A stretch of 64,000 bases of DNA from WLND01 sp040398845 (GTDB taxonomy: Bacteria > Actinomycetota > Actinomycetes > S36-B12): positions 13,813 to 77,812 of the forward strand of contig JBBATH010000019.1 of assembly GCA_040398845.1 (NCBI GenBank). Direction: 5' to 3'. Under the pieces are notes generated by a model. That model saw nothing but the letters and a program-made list of their open reading frames with translations, made no database searches and was not told where the DNA came from. Made by a program: the position numbers and the translations under genes. Shown here piece by piece: positions 60,375 to 64,000 of this stretch. Each line of letters opens with the position of its first letter. The first letter of the stretch is position 1.

Positions 60375-63300
60375 CAGGACACCTTGAGCGTCTTGCTCGG
60401 TGCAGCCTCAAGGGCGGCCCGCGCCTGCCCGAGAACAGAGCCGAGTCGATCGTCAATGCCGTCGAGCCTGATGTCAATCACCACCGGTACGACTTCCAGC
60501 AGTTTGGGTTTGCGGGCGAGAATCTCAGCCGCGTCCCGAACGGCGGTCGCGAGCGCAGGAGCCAGCGAGGCGTGCATCTCGTTCGCCCGCGCGACCTCCG
60601 CCAGCGAGGCCAGCACTGCGCGCGCAGCCTCGTGACGATCGTCGGCTGCCGAGATGTCAGCCATACGCGCGAGCAGGTCCCACATCGCTCCTCGCAGTGC
60701 CGCGTCAACGACAGCCGCCGACGTGAGCGACTTCGAAAGCGGCTGCACCTCCGCTGGAAGCGGAGCCATCGCGAGTGTGTCGATGAGCACCACGTCATCG
60801 CGCTCGACAGCGAGCCGCGAAACAAGATCCCGCCCGAAGATCGCCGAGACCATTCGGGGCGAGGTGCCATCGATGCCGAGCATGGCCGCGTGCTTCTCGA
60901 ACGCTGCGACGAGTTCGGCGGCACTCCCCTGCAGCGCAGCCGCCCTGCTCCGCACTCCGCTGGCGAGGATCCCTACGTTCGCCGCCGACCGCAGGCTCGA
61001 CACGGTGACGCCGAACAGCGCTGCTGCGCGCTCGACGGCCGGGGTCCAGGACTCCTCGGACGGCAGGGTCGGCTCACGCAGCTCGAGGTCGCCTGAGACC
61101 TGCTCGATTGCGGCAACGGTGACGGGCGCACCGGATTTGATCCATTGCTTGTCATCGAGCAGCGCCCATGAGCACATGAGCAGGTTCTCGACATCGCGAA
61201 CCATGCCGTAGGGCACGAGCCACTCGCGCACCCGCGCGACCGGGATGACGGTGAGGCCCTCATCGGCTGCCTTTGCAGTGAAAATATTGCGCCACGGGAA
61301 GGTCGCTGCGTTGAACACATAGTGGTTCTCGTAGGTCTCGCCGACCTTCAGCGCGTTCGCAATCCTTGCCAGCGTTGGGCGCTTGTCGCGGGCGACAGGG
61401 TCGACCCGGCCCTCGTCGCGAACAGCGAGGCTCACGTGTTCAAGCACGACGGTGAGCTCGCGGCGGACCACCTCGGCGTTGCTCGGGTCGAATCGGGGGT
61501 GTTCGGGGAACTGCGAGGTGAGCATCTGGTCGATGAGCCCGCCGAGCGCATCTCCGAGGGTGGCACCGATGAGCGGCTGCAGGGTGAGCCCCGGGTCGAG
61601 GGTCGCGAAGGGCGCGATCTCGCCGTAGGTCGGGTCGATGTCCTTGGCCTCGGGTCGGGCAACCCCGTAGGCCTGCTTGATGACGCCGCCGAGTGACTCG
61701 CGCAGTGAGCGCCGGCGGTTGTCGAGCATGGTGCGCGCGGTGGGTCGCGAATCGGTGGGGAGGTGCGCCGAGTGGGTGGTCATCTGGTCGCCGGACCCAG
61801 CGAATAGGTACTCAAGGAGTACGAGGGTGCCGACATCCTCGAGACGCGCAGCGGTGAGGAATGACGGGATCCACGCGACAGTGCGGCTCGTCACGCCGGC
61901 GCCACGCAGGTTGTCGATGCGGGCGCGGTCGTCGTTTGGCCCAAAATCGGGGTCGAACGGGTAGTCGATGATGAGTTTCCACTTGTCGCCCTGCGCCTGC
62001 AGCACGGCGTCTGGGAGTTCGTTTATGTCGCGCACGTTGCCGAACACCACGTCGATGGTGCGCTTGCTCCCCCGCCACACTGTCGGATAGAGCGTCTCTG
62101 CAAGGAGGGTGTCACCCGCGCCGATGCCGAGCTGCTCGAACACGAGCCTGCGCAGCAGGCTGCGCCTGGCCCCGGTTGTGTCCTCGGTGCGCACCCGCTC
62201 GAGCACGCTGTCGTAGTCGACTCCTGCAAGGTCAAGGCGGACGAGCGGGTCCTTGCCCTCGCCGACCTCGAGCTCGCCGACCTGCTGCGCCCAGACCTTG
62301 AGCTTGCTCAGCACGGCCGAGAGCTCGCCGCCCGGGATCGGCGAGGCGACAGCCCCGTAGTTGAGGTAGGCGAGGCGCGAGGCGTTGAGGTTGTGCAGCG
62401 GCGCTGTCGCCGGGGCGAGTGCTGCGATGAGCAGGGTCTTGGCGAGCCGGTCGTCGGTGAAGAACGATGCGAGCGCAGCCGGTGCATCAGAACGAATGGC
62501 TCCCGGACGGGATCCGGTCGAATCGGCCTCGGTGAGCCCGTGCTCGGCGAGGAGCATCGGCCGAAGCCTCGTGCGGTAGAGGTCGCGCGCGATCGCGAAG
62601 TGGGTTCGCATGTCCTGGGTGAGCGGCTGGTCGCCGCCCTCGACCATGACGTCGTAGAGATCGCCCACCGGGATCACGTCGGTGACCTTGAGGCTGTCGC
62701 GGCCCTGCACGAGTAGGTGTGCCATGACCTTCAGTGCCGTGCGCTCGCGCTGGAGTAGCCCCGAGAGTGCGACGAGGGTGTCGACGAGCGCTGGCGAGAA
62801 GGGGTAGACCTTCGCGAAATCGGCCTCATCGGCTCCGTGCTCGTCGGAGAGCAGGGCATCCCACGCGAGCCCGCTGCGCTTGACGGCAAGCAGTGCGGCG
62901 CCCAGTGCCGAGGCACCCTCTGGTGAGGTTGGTTCGAGCAGACGCCGGTGCATGATCTCCGGCAGGTCGGATGCCTTGAGCTGGATGGTGTCGAACCGGC
63001 CCTCCCACCACTCGAAGGTCTGCCCGACCGCGACCCGCTCGGCGCCGGGCACCGAATCGCCGAGGAAGTCCTTGAGGTCGCGCTGGCGGGCGACGAACGA
63101 TACGAGCGGCACTGCCCGCACGCCGATGCCGGTCTCGACGAGCTTGGCGACCTTCGCGCCCTCGGTGCTCACGAACTCGGGGTCGGCGAGGTGCGAGGCG
63201 AGCCAGAGCACGAGCTCGTCGAGGAACAGCACGACCGCCCGGTAGCCGAGGCTTTTCGCGTGGGCGGCCATGACGCCGAATCCGTCGGCGACTCCCAGCC

Positions 63301-63988
63301 ATTCACCGGCTCGCGCGTAGCCCGCGAAGTAGGTGGACGTCAGTGCGGTGGCGAGTCGACTGCGCGAGGCATCGCCCTGCGGCGCGACGATGGCCGCGGC
63401 GAACGAGGCTGCATCCCAGCCCCCGCCGAAGCCGCCCCATTCGGAGGATGCCCCGGCGTTGAGCCCGGCGAAGAACCGCTCATCGCCCTCGCGGACGAGG
63501 GCTGCCTGCGCATCGGCGAAGAGCGCATCGCTCACGTGCAGCACCGGCAGCGGCGCTTCGGGGTGCAACCGCGCCACCTGGTTGAGGTAGCCCCGGAAGA
63601 GCGCATCCTCGAGGGACTCGGCTCCGATGAGGTGGTAGTCGAGGGTGAGGACGGACGAGGCGAGGGTCGATGCGTGGGCTGCGACGACGTGCTGCAGGCC
63701 GGGCAGTGCGAGCGCGGATGCATTGCCCGAAAGCAGGAGGTGCAGCACCGCCATGAAGTGGCTCTTGCCCGCACCGAAGGAGCCGTGGATGAACGAGCCC
63801 TTGTCGGAGCCCGACGATAAGGCGCTGCCGAGCGACTTGAGCGCCTCATCGAAAGCCGTTGCAAGGGAGGGGGTTACGACATATTGAGCAACCGTCTGCT
63901 GGGCGCGCTCGACGCCAGCGTCGAGCTGCAGGACGAAGTCAGACGCACTGACGTTCTCGGGGATGTTGATCGCATCGCGGAGCAGCAT
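60362..63988 (-). CDS. pglY: BREX type 2 ATPase PglY
   Basis: A 1208-residue ATPase, size typical of PglY/BrxC-like proteins. Walker A HGSFGAGKSHFMA at about 68-80, Walker B VVLFLDELVLWLASH near 250-265, followed by a long C-terminal region with SWALLDDKQW. In the Pgl system pglY with pglZ is required for phage resistance. GAGG lies eight bases before ATG 63988, but the frame is open to the window edge only 12 bases away, so the start could be slightly upstream. pglX (methyltransferase) and pglW (kinase) should lie just beyond. Confidence 0.9.
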   Translation of the reverse strand: MLLRDAINIPENVSASDFVLQLDAGVERAQQTVAQYVVTPSLATAFDEALKSLGSALSSGSDKGSFIHGSFGAGKSHFMAVLHLLLSGNASALALPGLQHVVAAHASTLASSVLTLDYHLIGAESLEDALFRGYLNQVARLHPEAPLPVLHVSDALFADAQAALVREGDERFFAGLNAGASSEWGGFGGGWDAASFAAAIVAPQGDASRSRLATALTSTYFAGYARAGEWLGVADGFGVMAAHAKSLGYRAVVLFLDELVLWLASHLADPEFVSTEGAKVAKLVETGIGVRAVPLVSFVARQRDLKDFLGDSVPGAERVAVGQTFEWWEGRFDTIQLKASDLPEIMHRRLLEPTSPEGASALGAALLAVKRSGLAWDALLSDEHGADEADFAKVYPFSPALVDTLVALSGLLQRERTALKVMAHLLVQGRDSLKVTDVIPVGDLYDVMVEGGDQPLTQDMRTHFAIARDLYRTRLRPMLLAEHGLTEADSTGSRPGAIRSDAPAALASFFTDDRLAKTLLIAALAPATAPLHNLNASRLAYLNYGAVASPIPGGELSAVLSKLKVWAQQVGELEVGEGKDPLVRLDLAGVDYDSVLERVRTEDTTGARRSLLRRLVFEQLGIGAGDTLLAETLYPTVWRGSKRTIDVVFGNVRDINELPDAVLQAQGDKWKLIIDYPFDPDFGPNDDRARIDNLRGAGVTSRTVAWIPSFLTAARLEDVGTLVLLEYLFAGSGDQMTTHSAHLPTDSRPTARTMLDNRRRSLRESLGGVIKQAYGVARPEAKDIDPTYGEIAPFATLDPGLTLQPLIGATLGDALGGLIDQMLTSQFPEHPRFDPSNAEVVRRELTVVLEHVSLAVRDEGRVDPVARDKRPTLARIANALKVGETYENHYVFNAATFPWRNIFTAKAADEGLTVIPVARVREWLVPYGMVRDVENLLMCSWALLDDKQWIKSGAPVTVAAIEQVSGDLELREPTLPSEESWTPAVERAAALFGVTVSSLRSAANVGILASGVRSRAAALQGSAAELVAAFEKHAAMLGIDGTSPRMVSAIFGRDLVSRLAVERDDVVLIDTLAMAPLPAEVQPLSKSLTSAAVVDAALRGAMWDLLARMADISAADDRHEAARAVLASLAEVARANEMHASLAPALATAVRDAAEILARKPKLLEVVPVVIDIRLDGIDDRLGSVLGQARAALEAAPSKTLKVSWWLE

Positions 63989-64000
63989 CAGGTTGGCCTC

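Overview
This is high-GC DNA from an actinomycete (Actinomycetota). The evidence is the conserved run ligA, a MetE-like gene, mnmA, a cysteine desulfurase and etfA/etfB, together with gatCAB and ilvB. This matches the order I know from mycobacteria and relatives. Other actinobacterial marks are a DUF222-HNH protein, many ATGA/GTGA gene overlaps, GTG starts, and several genes whose -10 hexamer sits six or seven bases before the start codon, which suggests leaderless mRNAs. I cannot name the genus.

Bases 1-31,600 are core genome. ilvB (cut by the left edge) is preceded by a complete attenuator: promoter, a 12-residue leader peptide with a Leu-Val-Val-Ile-Leu run, then an 11-bp terminator hairpin. 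Next come two ilvD paralogs. They flank a forward operon of a rhodanese, a Gfo/Idh/MocA dehydrogenase, a protein resembling D-apionate lactonase and an SDR, so probably apiose or related sugar-acid catabolism. After an MFS transporter and a 2-hydroxyacid dehydrogenase come gatB-gatA-gatC, the HNH protein and the ligA to etfB run. Divergent from etfB is a GntR-controlled operon (ccr, ecm, mcl, mch, mcd) carrying the specific steps of the ethylmalonyl-CoA pathway for C2 assimilation.

Bases 31,650-54,240 are accessory DNA: a DUF1996 secreted protein, an HD protein, a small membrane protein, a Phd/RelE toxin-antitoxin pair, decayed fragments (TetR, YegP-like, DUF1349, alpha/beta hydrolase), two paralogous FN3 lipoproteins, an XRE/nucleotidyltransferase pair with a cut toxin, carbonic anhydrase, an FmdB zinc ribbon, a PNPOx-like protein, an AbiEi/AbiEii pair, an uncharacterised frameshifted gene cluster, HipBA and a Fic protein. 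Four same-orientation copies of a tRNA-Thr(CGT) 3'-end sequence (about 35.1, 38.9, 52.4 and 54.2 kb) punctuate it. Two of them sit at the end of about 320-330-bp direct repeats that also carry tandem GTGGCAAATC boxes resembling integrase arm sites. I read this as an island that grew by repeated integration at a tRNA gene. No integrase was recognised.

Bases 54,227-64,000 hold the distal half of a type 2 BREX (Pgl) phage-defence operon on the minus strand: pglY, pglZ, brxD, brxHI. pglW and pglX would lie beyond the right edge. The brxHI stop codon falls inside the fourth tRNA-derived repeat, so defence genes and the attachment-site array touch each other.
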